DNA of 64,000 bases from Lepas anatifera (lineage: Eukaryota > Arthropoda > Thecostraca > Lepadidae): contig JAOTON010002229.1 of assembly GCA_034440635.1 (NCBI GenBank), forward strand, positions 744,001-808,000. The letters are read 5' to 3'. Under the pieces are notes generated by a model. That model was given only the letters and a program-made list of their open reading frames with translations, was not told where the DNA came from and did not search any database. Positions 1 to 10,394 of the stretch are shown in pieces. The position numbers were made by a program, and so were the translations under genes. The number at the start of each line of letters is the position of its first letter. The stretch's first letter is position 1.

Positions 1-435
1 GTCTCCGTAACACAGCGTCAGACGTTACTGAAGTCTGCCGTAACACAGCGTCAGACATTACTGAAGTCTGCCGTAACACAGCGTCAGACATTACTGACGT
101 TTCCGTTACAAGGCGTCAGAAATTACTGACGTCTGCCGTAACACAGCGTCAGACATTACTGACGTTTCCGTTACAAGGCGTCAGACATTACTGAAGTCTG
201 CCGCAACACAGCGAAAGCGTCAGACATTAGCTGTAAACAGACAAGTTAGCTGTAACACAGGACAAACGTGTCAGAAACTGCTCTAGTTAGCCGTAACACA
301 GGACACACGCGGCAGACATCTCTCAAGTCAGTCGTGACACAGGACACTCGCGTCAGACGTCTCTCAAGTTAGCCGTAACACAAGGCACTCGTGTCAGATA
401 TAATTGAAGCTAGCCGTAACACAGAGTACACGTAA
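1..435. repeat. Tandem repeat, 33-bp units passing into ~41-bp units
   Basis: About eleven units of the form GTCTGCCGTAACACAGCGTC followed by AGACATTACTGAA. The first six are about 33 bp long. From about 225 the units lengthen to about 41 bp because a GACA(C/A)ACG-type insert follows CACAG, and they diverge from each other. The array is cut by the window's left edge, so its full size is unknown. It lies to the left of the second VPS45-like exon and is therefore probably inside an intron of that gene. No coding potential is apparent. Confidence 0.85.
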
Positions 436-1091
436 TTAGCCAAATTGTATTAAGGCGTTACCTGCGCGTTTTATAACACGCCTCAATTTCCTAATTCCTC
501 ATAAATCTTAACCTTTACACGTAACAAGGGTAAACCTCACCATTGGTTCCCAAATTTGATTTCAATTTTTTTCTCAGAACCACAGGATAGCGCCCATTTA
601 AAAAAATCTAACAATATTTTCACTAGAATATGTGATGTCACGACTTCACGGCACAACACATCAGGACTAAGCTTTCTTCTACTACTTTCTCTGATTCTCT
701 TCTCAGCTGAATAAAAAACTAGTAGTGAATCGTGGAGAACACACCTTGCAAACGATTTGTCAGAAAGGTGTGAAATAGGGGACCTGTGGGCCTGAGCGCG
801 TAAAATAAGCACACTGCTATCTAAGGGGAAAGCGGAAAAGGAAACCACACCTAATGGCAGCCCAGGTCCCGAATTTATTTCAAAAAGACTACTCAGCAAC
901 ATTAAAAATGGAATATCTAGTGAGCAAAAAAAAAACTGGATGAGACGCAACGCTGCTATATCACTGTCTTTCCTCCTCCTTGTGCCGGGTTTTCCTACTC
1001 TAAATGCAGCTCAACGTTATCGGTACGCAGGCCCGAGTTGGGTTTCACTACCCAAACAGAACAGAAGCAGGGTAAAGCTAGCAGTCCTCAC

Positions 1092-2047
1092 AGATGTAGT
1101 AGTAGCCGTAGCGGGGCCGGCGGAGCTCGCGCGCCAGCCTGGCCACGTTGTGTTTGGTGGGCCGGACGAACACGATGGCCTTGAGGTGGCGCTGCACGTC
1201 CGGGGGCATGTCGCCGTCCAGCCGCTCGAACAGGTACACCTCGTGCTGCAGCATCTCCGACTGGGCGAACACCACGCTCACGATGCCGATCTGCGGAGAA
1301 CTGGCAGTCAGGGCGGCAGCAATAATGCGTTAGGACGAGGTTTCTGGGGATCACACACGGCAGCCATTAAGCAAACAAAACATGTTATATCAGGCTTGGA
1401 CAAGATTATTTTTAACAGCGTTAGTTTCATTATGTTAGTGGGCCACACCACTCCGCGCTATTGTTTATTTGCTTCCTGTCTAAACCTCAATTTAGTAATT
1501 TGTCTCGTCGTAGCCCCATCAAAGGTGTAGGAGAATTAGTATATTGCAACATTAAAATACGGACCCGATCAATAGCTCAGCCTAATGGGTGGACAAATGG
1601 CCGCAGAGCGATTCGGTGCGCTGGAGGTGCATGTTTTGCCACACATGGACGACAACAATTTCAAACTGGGTATAACGTTGGTATCGGTATCACCGCAGCC
1701 ACAGTAAGCATATGGCGTGGCTGTAAAACATAATACATCTTTCACATGCCTCAGCTCCGGCTTCTGCGCTGGGTCGTACTGAGACAAGGCCCAAGAAAGC
1801 CCCAAGCACAAGTTGACAGTCACTTGAGCACTTGCAAGTTTAAGCCTCACAAAAAAGCCAGAAGTTTTTCCACTAATGGACTTTTGTTGCGGTTTTATCC
1901 CAATAAGGATGGCACAGGAAATAGGACTTACCGTTTCCTTATCTACCATGAGAACTTTCATGCCAGGTCCACTGTCTTCAATCATCTTCAATATATACTT
2001 GCGGACAGCTATAATGACGTCCATTCTCAGGTCTGTGTTGGTTGCTC
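1092..2047 (-). CDS. VPS45: VPS45-like Sec1/Munc18 family protein, first two coding exons (partial gene)
   Basis: VPS45 is an SM-family protein that binds syntaxin-16/Tlg2-type SNAREs and controls vesicle fusion at the trans-Golgi and endosomes. Coding exon 1 runs 2024 down to 1932 (31 codons, starting [20 protein letters not shown]) and ends at a GTAAGT donor. Exon 2 runs 1290 down to 1092 after a TCTCCGCAG acceptor. It encodes [15 protein letters not shown], then [23 protein letters not shown] and [12 protein letters not shown], and ends at a GTGAGG donor in phase 1. The phase-0 junction gives the conserved run KET-IGIVS. Family order, SM N-terminal motifs and phases all agree. The exon with the start codon seems to begin at 2047, after a TTTCATTTCAG acceptor, which implies an untranslated first exon further right. 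Only about 97 of the roughly 560-570 residues expected for the family are present; the rest must lie left of base 1. I did not find exon 3 in 1-1091. Exon 2 is much more GC-rich than its intron. Confidence 0.9.
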
Positions 2048-2369
2048 CTGAAATGAAACAAAGACTCGTAACTAAATTCTGAGGAAAGACATGCAACTAT
2101 GATACTATTGCAGTTAATAGCATTAAGTTTCTGGGAATATTCGATGTCCATTGCCCTACTGAAAGAGAGGCAATTCTGCAAAATTGGGGACGGTCAATGG
2201 ATGAAAAGTGGGAGGTTCCACTGCTGTATTCGATAAACTAAGAAAACTCACCTGTCAAGGCATGCCTTACACAGGTATTTATTCGTGATTATTACGCAAG
2301 CAAGAATCAATATTCGGAATAAAATGTATGATACGGTAGAGTCCCACGGTTAAGAATAATCCAAAATAT

Positions 2370-2650
2370 AATTGGATATACAGATAGAGATAGAGACAGA
2401 GGCGGATGCAGGAGACAGAGACAGAAGTCGGATGCAGGAGACAGAGACATACGAGGATGCAGGAGATAGAGTAAGAGACGGATGCAGGAGACAGAGACAT
2501 ACGAGGATGCAGGAGATAGAGACAGAGCCGGATGCAGGCGATAGAGACAGACGCGGATGCAAGAGATAGAGACAGAGGCGGAAGCAGGAGATAGAGACAG
2601 AGGCAGATGCAGGACAAAAGAGGCAGATTCAGGGGCAGATGCAGTAGTGG
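2370..2650. repeat. GA-rich minisatellite, ~26-bp unit
   Basis: Imperfect units built on GATGCAGGAGACAGAGACA, with variants GATAGAGACAGA and CATACGAG. The array decays into scattered GGCAGATGCAG pieces up to about 2810. It stays open in several frames on both strands only because stop codons are absent from the unit. It lies upstream of the visible VPS45-like 5' end. Confidence 0.85.
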
Positions 2651-2957
2651 TATTCAGGTGCAGTGGCAGTCAGATGAAGGGGCAGATGCGGATGTATGGG
2701 TGGACACAGATAGAGGGGCAAAGGTGGATCCAGATGACTGATGCAAATGCAGGGGATAGAGGCTGAGATGCAGGTAAGGACGGATGCCGATGATGGAAGA
2801 GGATGCAGGAGGCTGAACGTTCCTTCACCTCACAAATTTATCCTTAGCACATGGCAATTCAGCATAATGGGCAAGCTGTAACAAAAATTAATAATGACAC
2901 CTAATTATGCTAATTTCCACAACATATTTCACCTGTTACAGTTCTAACTCAGTTACT

Positions 2958-3395
2958 TCAATATTCATAGCATGTAGTCATGAATGCATGGTGTGGCGAG
3001 CCACCCCTGCTGCCATGGCCCAGAGCTGGCCCGAGACGTCGGCCGCGCCGCGTTTTGATGACTTTGCATCCGGTGTCCAGTGCTCTGGCACAGCGAGCGA
3101 CGGCCCAGGCAGGTGATGTCATGCGTATGACTTCTGTAACCCGGTGCTTTACAGTTGCCTGATGAAAGCTTTCATCAGTTTCTGACGTTGCTGTGGCGTC
3201 TATCTTTTTCACAAATCCAGTGATTTCATTGGCGTGGTGGTGGGCGTCCACTACCCTGTTGTTTGGTGAGATGGACATATGTAACTGGCTACCCGCTGTT
3301 GTCTCGGGGAGTGCGCTTAGAACCGTCTTCACCAGCGGACCTCTGCAGTCAGGCGCCGGCGACGGTCGGCATCGCGTCAGACCATGCAAAACCAC
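2958..3395 (-). other. Unrecognised 145-codon open frame
   Basis: The frame is GC-rich relative to its flanks and has a mixed amino-acid composition rather than a repeat. Residues around 45-95 read like ordinary protein (for example NRVVDAHHHANEITGFVKK). I recognise no domain. It could be an exon of an unidentified gene, an old transposon piece, or chance. No clear splice sites or start context decide the matter. Confidence 0.15.
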
Positions 3396-3399
3396 GCCA

Positions 3400-4600
3400 G
3401 GTCACGCTGGATTAGGTTAGGTCACCGTTAATCACGCTAGAAGATAGTTTGACAGAGAGTGAGTGATCTGTAGCGACGCGTATTTTTATTCGACACCTCT
3501 GTGTATATTAATTGGCGCTGCCATTCCGAGTGAAGAACGACTGGTTTAATACCAGTTGGACTTATATTCATCGTTGCTATAACCTGCCTTTACACAACGC
3601 GAGGCAATACAGAAGAAAGAGGAACCAACATCTTTTCATCATATAATGGCATGACGAGGTCTTACCACTTCAACTTAATCACAGCCGAGTGAAACGTTTC
3701 ACGACACAAACCCCGTTGTTGAACTAATAGGCAAAACTGATCTTTTTTTTGCCACAACAACTAAGAGTTGTTATCTGGACATGCTAAATGATATTATGAA
3801 TGTTTTATTGCATTTAAGTCACATAAATTTACATTTTTCATCAACTTATATGTTCAGTACTTTAACATGGCAGGATAGAAAGCTGCACATTTATTGTGGG
3901 TGATCATAATGCAAAGAAACTATCTATTTGAATTTGTATTTCTGATTTTGAATAGATTTAGATGTGCCTCCATTTATAAAATTGAATTCACAATAAGTTG
4001 GTAAACTGTTAATTGGTTCTTGCTCCCGAGTGTAATTTGTACCCTATAGTGTGGCTAAGCAGACATGTTCAACTGTAACACAGAACACCTGCCCCTTGTC
4101 CTCCCAGTGACTATATTTTTAGTGTATTTTTATAAAAATATAATATATATATTTATAAAATATTCTATAACAAGTTTATGATTTGTGCTATGTGATGTGA
4201 AATATACAAGTACAGATTACAGCCATATGATAGATTCAGATCCTGAATCCAAAATATTCAGTGTGATTATGCATTCTGCTGTCAATCAGAATCCTCATGT
4301 TGGCAATAGAGGACCAGGAAAAATTATTTGTCATATTGTGAGTAATGGCAGGCAGCAGCTCACTCTGACAAATAATTTTCCTGACTGTTTGAGTGGCAAC
4401 AAGTTGTGGGCCACATTGTAAAGAGAGCATTTTCTGATCAGCTTTTGTTTATCCAAAAGTTCTAGTGGATGGCTATACCTGAACACTTCAATTATCACAT
4501 TGAAATTTCTACACTTACATCCAGGGTTCAAAGGGGAAGGCCAATTAACTTCAATATTTGTTAGTGCAGCGCTGTTAAGACCTACCCACTAAGAATCATA
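3400..4600. other. No feature recognised
   Basis: AT-rich intergenic sequence with an A/T run near 4120-4165. No coding frame, RNA gene or terminal repeats seen. Confidence 0.5.
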
Positions 4601-4608
4601 GGCCCTGG

Positions 4609-4975
4609 CCAGTCTGCAAAGTATGGCAGCAGGTCAGACAAATTGCACCATCCATCTAAAATTCTTGCACCACCAGCCACCAAAAATTCACACCAATCTG
4701 CCAAATACCAGGGAGAAAAATACACTCATTCCTACCCACACAATGCAATGCTACCTCTCTTATTAGTTAGTTAGGTAGTTGAGGACTTTTATAAGGCCAC
4801 TTCCCATGTCTTTATAGCCATTTAGCCATTATTTGTTTGGTTTTCAGTGTCACTTTCCTCGCATCAGTCTCACAAATTCACACCAGGTTTATAAAATTCG
4901 CACCACTTGCTCCCTGTCTTCAAAGGCACTCACACCGAAGAGATCTCATGAAAAATGCCATACTTTGCACACTGG
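4609..4975. mobile_element. hAT-like MITE, CCAGTSTGCAAAG family, copy 1
   Basis: It begins CCAGTCTGCAAAGTATGGCA and ends with the inverted copy TGCCATACTTTGCACACTGG, giving terminal inverted repeats of about 20 bp with one mismatch. The flanks are GGCCCTGG on the left and GGCCCTGA on the right, an 8-bp target duplication with one change. A second copy lies at 28660-29002. There is no transposase inside. An 8-bp duplication with CAG-type ends points to the hAT superfamily. Confidence 0.85.
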
Positions 4976-5830
4976 GGCCCTGATATCAGTGCATGTATTA
5001 TGTGTGTAATGTGTGCAATGCTAATATAGGTGTAATGATGCAAAAGTCATCAATTCTGAAATAAAATAATCCTGAAAAATATATAAAGGACTTGATCTCC
5101 ACTCTCTCCTATTAGGTATACTCTGTGGTTGCAAAGCTTAACCTATCATCACACCTGACATCGCATGCAAGATTCTGAAGTTTAAGCTATGATTGCCTCT
5201 TGAAATCAGTGCCCAATAATGGGCATATACCTACAATAGTTATATTAAATGTTTTATATGTTTTAACACACATTCTCCAATTTTGGTCTAGCGAAGTGTT
5301 TCAGCCCTAGTTCTTGACATTTCTGCACCCTAGAACAGAGCAGCAGCGCCCTATACTCATTAATACCAGACTTCTAAGGAAAAGAAAATGTAGCCCCTGA
5401 TACGAAGTGGATTTTCCAACCAAATAGTATTATTTGCCACTTTCACCGTCATCACAGGACGCACAACAACCACAATCGATCACTCATTACAATTCCGTAA
5501 TAACACAGGATTAGATGCATAAAGGTATGCCTCAGTTGCGCACAAATAGCAAATCTGGCAAATCTAGCATCATACCAGCCTAGAATATACTGGATCTGCA
5601 AAAACATACCATTTTCAATTGAACCGTTATAATACAAAATAGATACTTGATTTGTCTACAATATTCTTCTTTAGTACAATTAATTTAAGAAAACATTGTA
5701 AATATTTTGTTTAAAGCAAGATTAAAACAATTTACCATGAGGTGCTAGTAGGTGCTTGGTAGGAAACTTGGACCAACATTATCTTTTAGGGCCTTGCTTG
5801 AACCTACCTTTGAATAGAGATACCTTGTTG
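4976..5830. other. No feature recognised
   Basis: AT-rich sequence without long frames, RNA genes or clear repeats. A 61-codon minus-strand frame at 5452-5637 looks like chance. Confidence 0.45.
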
Positions 5831-5839
5831 TCTAGTGCG

Positions 5840-6110
5840 GGGGTGCATGGTCGTAATTTCGGAGCCCTATGGAAACGCCCACAGTTAAAAACGCCCACAA
5901 ATTGATTCGACCACACAACGTAAGACCCACGGCTTTAAACGTCCAAACTTAAACTGTCTACGGCTTAAATCGCCCACAAATTAAAATACCCACGGATTAA
6001 AGGGCCCACAAATGCTCCCATAAGGGGATTTCAAACCACCCACGATTAAAAACGCCCACACATTAAAATACCCACATTCAAATGCTTAAAGCACCCACAG
6101 TTCAAAAAGG
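5840..6110. repeat. Degenerate CGCCCACA-AATTAAAA tandem array
   Basis: Roughly 15-20-bp units built on (A)CGCCCACA(R)ATTAAAA, with variants CCCACGGATTAAA and CCCACAGTT. The same array occurs in opposite orientation at 27350-27620. The flank next to the array is also related (GTAATTTCGGAGCCCTATGG here, and its counterpart in reverse at about 27620-27645). They are therefore two copies of one dispersed repeat. Confidence 0.75.
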
Positions 6111-6479
6111 CCGCGAAGCACTTCACCCACATAACTGTGCGTCAAATCACGTGCTCAATAGTATATGAAAATGCCGCTAGGTGGCTAGCAAAGCTCTCAT
6201 AGGAGTGCACGACGGGATAGGTATTTGGATATTTGTGTCAAAAATATGCTGCAAAGGTAAAGTAAAAGTACTCCAAGGCGGATTTGTGCCGCCGGTTTTC
6301 CCGCGCTTTCGCAAGGGCAATGAAAACACAGAAAGGTTCGATGACCCTGTTTGCGCGGGATCCATGGGTGTATTGAGAATTTGTAAAGATGAGGGTTGGT
6401 TCGTTAGGCTTTGTTGGAATGATCTACCTGAGCCAGAGAGCGCAGTTCTTAACCAGGTACCTATAAGGGTGCTCTGAGT

Positions 6480-8299
6480 CAGTGGCGGACGCAGATCCGA
6501 GTTTGGGGGGGGCAAAACCCATGTCTACCTCTCCTCTTGGGGAAGGGGGATTGGGACGTGCGATTTGGGTGCTGAACAGATCTAATATAAGCTACCTCTC
6601 GAATGCATGATCGCTACCCTGGGGGATTTATTTTTACTCTATTTCCAGCTGGGAGCAGATTCTGCCCACCTCTCAGGTTTTTCCATAGTATCTCTGCAAC
6701 GGTTTGAGATAGGCTCTTGAAATTTGGTGACTTTTCTTACAACTAAGTAGCACATATTCCCTGATATTTCTGAAAATATATATGTGCCTGAGGCGGCGCT
6801 ATGGCTCGCTAATATGGGGGTTTATCCCGTAGCCGAGCATTGTCGCCTGCGCTTCGTTTGTCCTACAATAAAGCTGTCCGTTGCGAATTGGCAGCAGTTG
6901 TAATGTTTGAATGTTATTACTGAGATATAGGAGGACAGTTGATGTATATTTTGATATAATTTTGGCCATAGGCGGTTCCAGAAGCTCAAAATGCGGGGTT
7001 TACAATGCTATCCATCCAAACTCTTCCAAAGTAAATAGATTGCGTACAGAATCTTCGGGAGGGGTAAACATAACCATGCTATGATCACATATGTGTATTT
7101 AAGGATTATAAGAAGCCATAGGCGTGCTCAGGTACCGTAATTAGGGGGTTCATTCGCACTCAAGCTCGTTTTAGTGTTGTGTGTGCATTGAATGGGACAA
7201 AGCATTGCAACTATGCATTTAGTTCTAGGACCAAATGAGATTTGGAATGACAGTCAATGTGTATTTTGGTATATTTTTGGCCATAGGCGGTTCCAGGAAT
7301 TCAAAATGGGTTGTCTACAATGTTATCCATTCGAACTCTTCCAAAGTGAATATAAACTGCCTACGGAATGGACGGGAGGGGTAAAAATAAGGATATATTG
7401 ACCCCACCCGTGTATTATATGATAATAGGATATCATATACGCGCTCAGGTACCGTAATTAGGGGATTCGATATCTTCCAAGCGTATTTTAGTGTCGTGTC
7501 TACATTGAATGAGACAAAGCATCGTAGATATTTGCCTTTAGTCTTAACACCAAATGGACACCATTCATCCATAGGCGGATCCAGGAGTGTTCCCCGGTTC
7601 GGCCAGGGGTAGATAAAGGCAGGGTAATTTGAAAAATAGTCATACCTGAAAGGCAGGGTAATTTGTGTCTTACAACACTATTCAGCCTCCCTGAATCCAC
7701 TTCTGACATATTTTCGATATTTGAGCACTTTGCTTAACATTAGAGATATTACACTGTACCTGGCGTGTGCATTTCTGCAAAAAGATGAAAATAATTTATA
7801 TAATCCCCACATTTCTGGCCCTAAAACCGCCCTTGAATTTTGAATTTCACCTAAGTGAGGGATTTGACCATTTCCAAGCAACCCCCTGTCAATCCATACT
7901 AGTTTCGTGAAAATCAAGCCTAAGAGACAGGACCTTCGGATAATCTAAACAAGGCAAAATGTATATTTTGAACCCGCTTCCCTCAGTTTTCAAAATTTTG
8001 AAATTTTAATAAAAAAATGGAGTTTAGCCTGAGAGGAATCGATTGCAGTTTAAGTTTTTAAAAGCGAGCGGGTAGATTTCGAGATCTTAGGGGGCGGAAG
8101 CTCCTCCTGTTGGAAATAGAGGTAGCCGGGAGCCCGTTGGAAATAGTGTTAAGATTTAATTGCTCGACAGACCCATAGTGGATGCACCTTTTCAAAAAAA
8201 TTATCCGGCCTTTCGGGGGGCCAAAAGATAGTTTGGCACCCCTTCCAGCGCTTTGGGGGAGGAGTAATGGCCGGAACGCCCTCCCCGCGTCCGCCAATG
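6480..8299. mobile_element. hAT-like non-autonomous element, 1.8 kb, perfect 8-bp target duplication
   Basis: The left end starts CAGTGGCGGACGC and the right end is GCGTCCGCCAATG, its near-perfect inverse. Both sides carry CTCTGAGT (6472-6479 and 8300-8307), an exact 8-bp target duplication. Inside are two diverged direct copies of a segment containing GCGCTCAGGTACCGTAATTA and TGGCCATAGGCGGTTCCAG (about 6960-7160 and 7270-7470). No transposase frame is seen, so the element would need one supplied in trans. The termini resemble those of the smaller elements at 27981-28381 and 54487-54888. Confidence 0.85.
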
Positions 8300-8521
8300 C
8301 TCTGAGTCACATTGTGAGTTGCCGCTTCTCGTTTCCTTTGGGAGGCGAGGGTAAGTTTATAAAGTGATATTTGGGAAAGGTGGAAAGCTGAGAAGATTTA
8401 CGGGCACAGAGTGCAGTGGATGCCTCAGGTCCACCTTTTGTCACTGACTTATTCCCCAGTGGCACGCATTCTGCTGAAAAAAATATTTAAATCGTTTAGC
8501 AGGAGTAGAAGAATATTTTAA

Positions 8522-9869
8522 CCCGCACCCCACCGGGGGTCCGGCGCCAACTTCGCCCCACCGGGGCATCGATGCTTCCCCTCTAACTCCGAAAATATGG
8601 GGATGAGTGCGAATCTGCAAAGTGAATTAGATAGCTTGGGTGAATTCAGTAATATTTTTAATTCGCATGTTTAAGCGCTTAGATCAATCGTTTGACCTCC
8701 AGAGGTCAACTTAGATCAAGACAGGCTATTTCTACTAAAATATGAAATGCGAAAGAAACCTTGGCATGGCTCTCATGCCATTAGAGCTATTGAGATTTGG
8801 TAAAAAATAAACATTCAAAAGGAAAATGACAGGGTTTTTTCCGCTATGTGGCATATAATGAACTCCCGCCAGTGGTTTGACCTCCAGAGGTCACCACGTG
8901 ACCTAATATACCCTAAGGCCACGAAAGTCAGAAAGTGGCCTTGCCGTAGGACTTTGAGTTTGACTTTGAGAGCAATTTTAAGGCATTTTCAGGCCGAATT
9001 CGCAAAAATGAGAATAGGACTTCTGAAACAACTTTTGTGACCTTTTGATCTAGCCAATAAAATTTGTTCGCGTATCTCCCTTTAAGAAACCTGAGCATAG
9101 CTCTCACGCCATTAGAGCTATTGAGATCAAGCAAAAATAGTTTGATAGGAAAATGCCAGGACTTTCTCCGCTATGTGAAACATAATAGCCTCCCGCCAGA
9201 GGTTTGACCTCCAGAGGGTACCTCGTGACTTAATATGACTTGAGGTCTCGAAAGGTAAGAAAGTGACCGCGTTGTATATCAAATGAAAACCAGTGACAAG
9301 ACACACACGATGACGTTTGATTCAGCGCTCTAGCTTGATTAGGTCAAAAGCTATCGTCAAAATACTGTTTTTGCCCCTGGTGACTTGTGAGGACGTCGGA
9401 TAAGTCAAAAGGAAAATATTGCCCCTGGGATCCGTGAAGGGGTGTCCAAGAACGCTTTTCTGAGCAAGATAAACATTGACATTAATTTTTGTGGCTTTTG
9501 AATAAAAAGATAGCTTTTCCCATGCTTTTTCAATGGAATAGTTCACCTCGTGACCTGTCCTCAGGTCACGAAATAAAAATCCCGGATATGCATTTTGAGG
9601 ACCCTGACGGTTTCATGAAGTACACGAAGCTTCAAATGGATCGGCTTAGAAATGTAGCTATGATAGAGCTCAAAAGTTGAAGTGAGGTGACCTTGGTTGA
9701 CCTCGCCTGGTGACCTGACCTAGTGTGACCCAGAGTAAAAAAATTCAGGGATGATGGGAAAATGATTTGGTGAGAGAAAGACTCCTCAATTGCGGTGCTG
9801 TGCCCCGCTGTTTTTCTGTTATTCCGGAAAACCTTAGGGAGGCCGTCGATGCCCCCGGTGGGGCGAGGG
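8522..9869. mobile_element. TTAA-flanked family 1 element with internal duplication
   Basis: Flanked by TTAA at 8518-8521 and 9870-9873. The ends CCCGCACCCCACCGGGGG and CCCCCGGTGGGGCGAGGG are inverted copies. TTAA target duplication with CCC termini is the signature of the piggyBac superfamily. It is about 330 bp longer than other family 1 copies (about 1.02 kb) because a segment containing TTAGAGCTATTGAGAT is present twice in tandem (8781 and 9112, 331 bp apart). It carries many AGGTCA/TGACCT-like hexamers, more decayed here than in the copies at 51933 and 61872. No transposase. Confidence 0.85.
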
Positions 9870-9979
9870 TTAAGCTATTGATCTTATGAAGGGTAATAGT
9901 TGTAGTGCTTAACCCAAGTAAGGGGCGTCACCAAGGAGGGTAGAGTAAATAAGAGACCCTATGAGGACGTCAAAAGTGA

Positions 9980-10294
9980 CAAAGGTGGATCCAGGATTTC
10001 CAATCAGGGGGTATACATAATCGGAATAGGGTGGTAGTTAAAGCCGCAAACATTATCGGGATGGGGCACCATCCGTACCAGAAACGAGTTGGGGCACATC
10101 TTATCACGGGAGCACCGATACTAGCATTCTAGGGGAGGGGCGTCCGAGGTGGAAGCAGTGGTGAATACAAGAAGGGGGGCTTGGAGGGGTCAAGCCCCTT
10201 GTACTGTCATACTGCCTGTAGATAATGCGTTGCACACAATGGCGGGCAAGGCTTGAGCATGAATTACTATAATGACTTACTGGATCCGCCACTG
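9980..10294. mobile_element. Probable hAT-like MITE, no clean target duplication
   Basis: The left end CAAAGGTGGATCCAGGAT and right end TACTGGATCCGCCACTG are inverted relatives of the CAGTGGCGGATCCAG termini used by other elements here. The 8 bases on the two sides do not match convincingly, so the exact borders are uncertain. Confidence 0.55.
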
Positions 10295-10394
10295 ATGAGA
10301 AGTGACATTTCAGGGGGCACCATTAATCTTTGAAGAAGAGATGTGACCATTTCAGGAGGTGCCGGGGGGCGATCTTGCCCCTTCCTCGCCCCCG

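Noticed and set aside
1..435. Regular repeats resembling a CRISPR array
   Set aside because: Units are contiguous with no unique spacers, and the context is a eukaryotic gene.
537..950. 137-codon minus-strand frame
   Set aside because: It lies left of the second VPS45-like exon, in the likely intron. It resembles no SM-family exon 3, has no donor or acceptor in the needed phase that I could see, and has a composition typical of chance.
6181..6477. 98-codon plus-strand frame with an ATG near a repeat array
   Set aside because: No recognisable domain, equally long opposite-strand frame, and squeezed between a tandem array and a hAT-like element.
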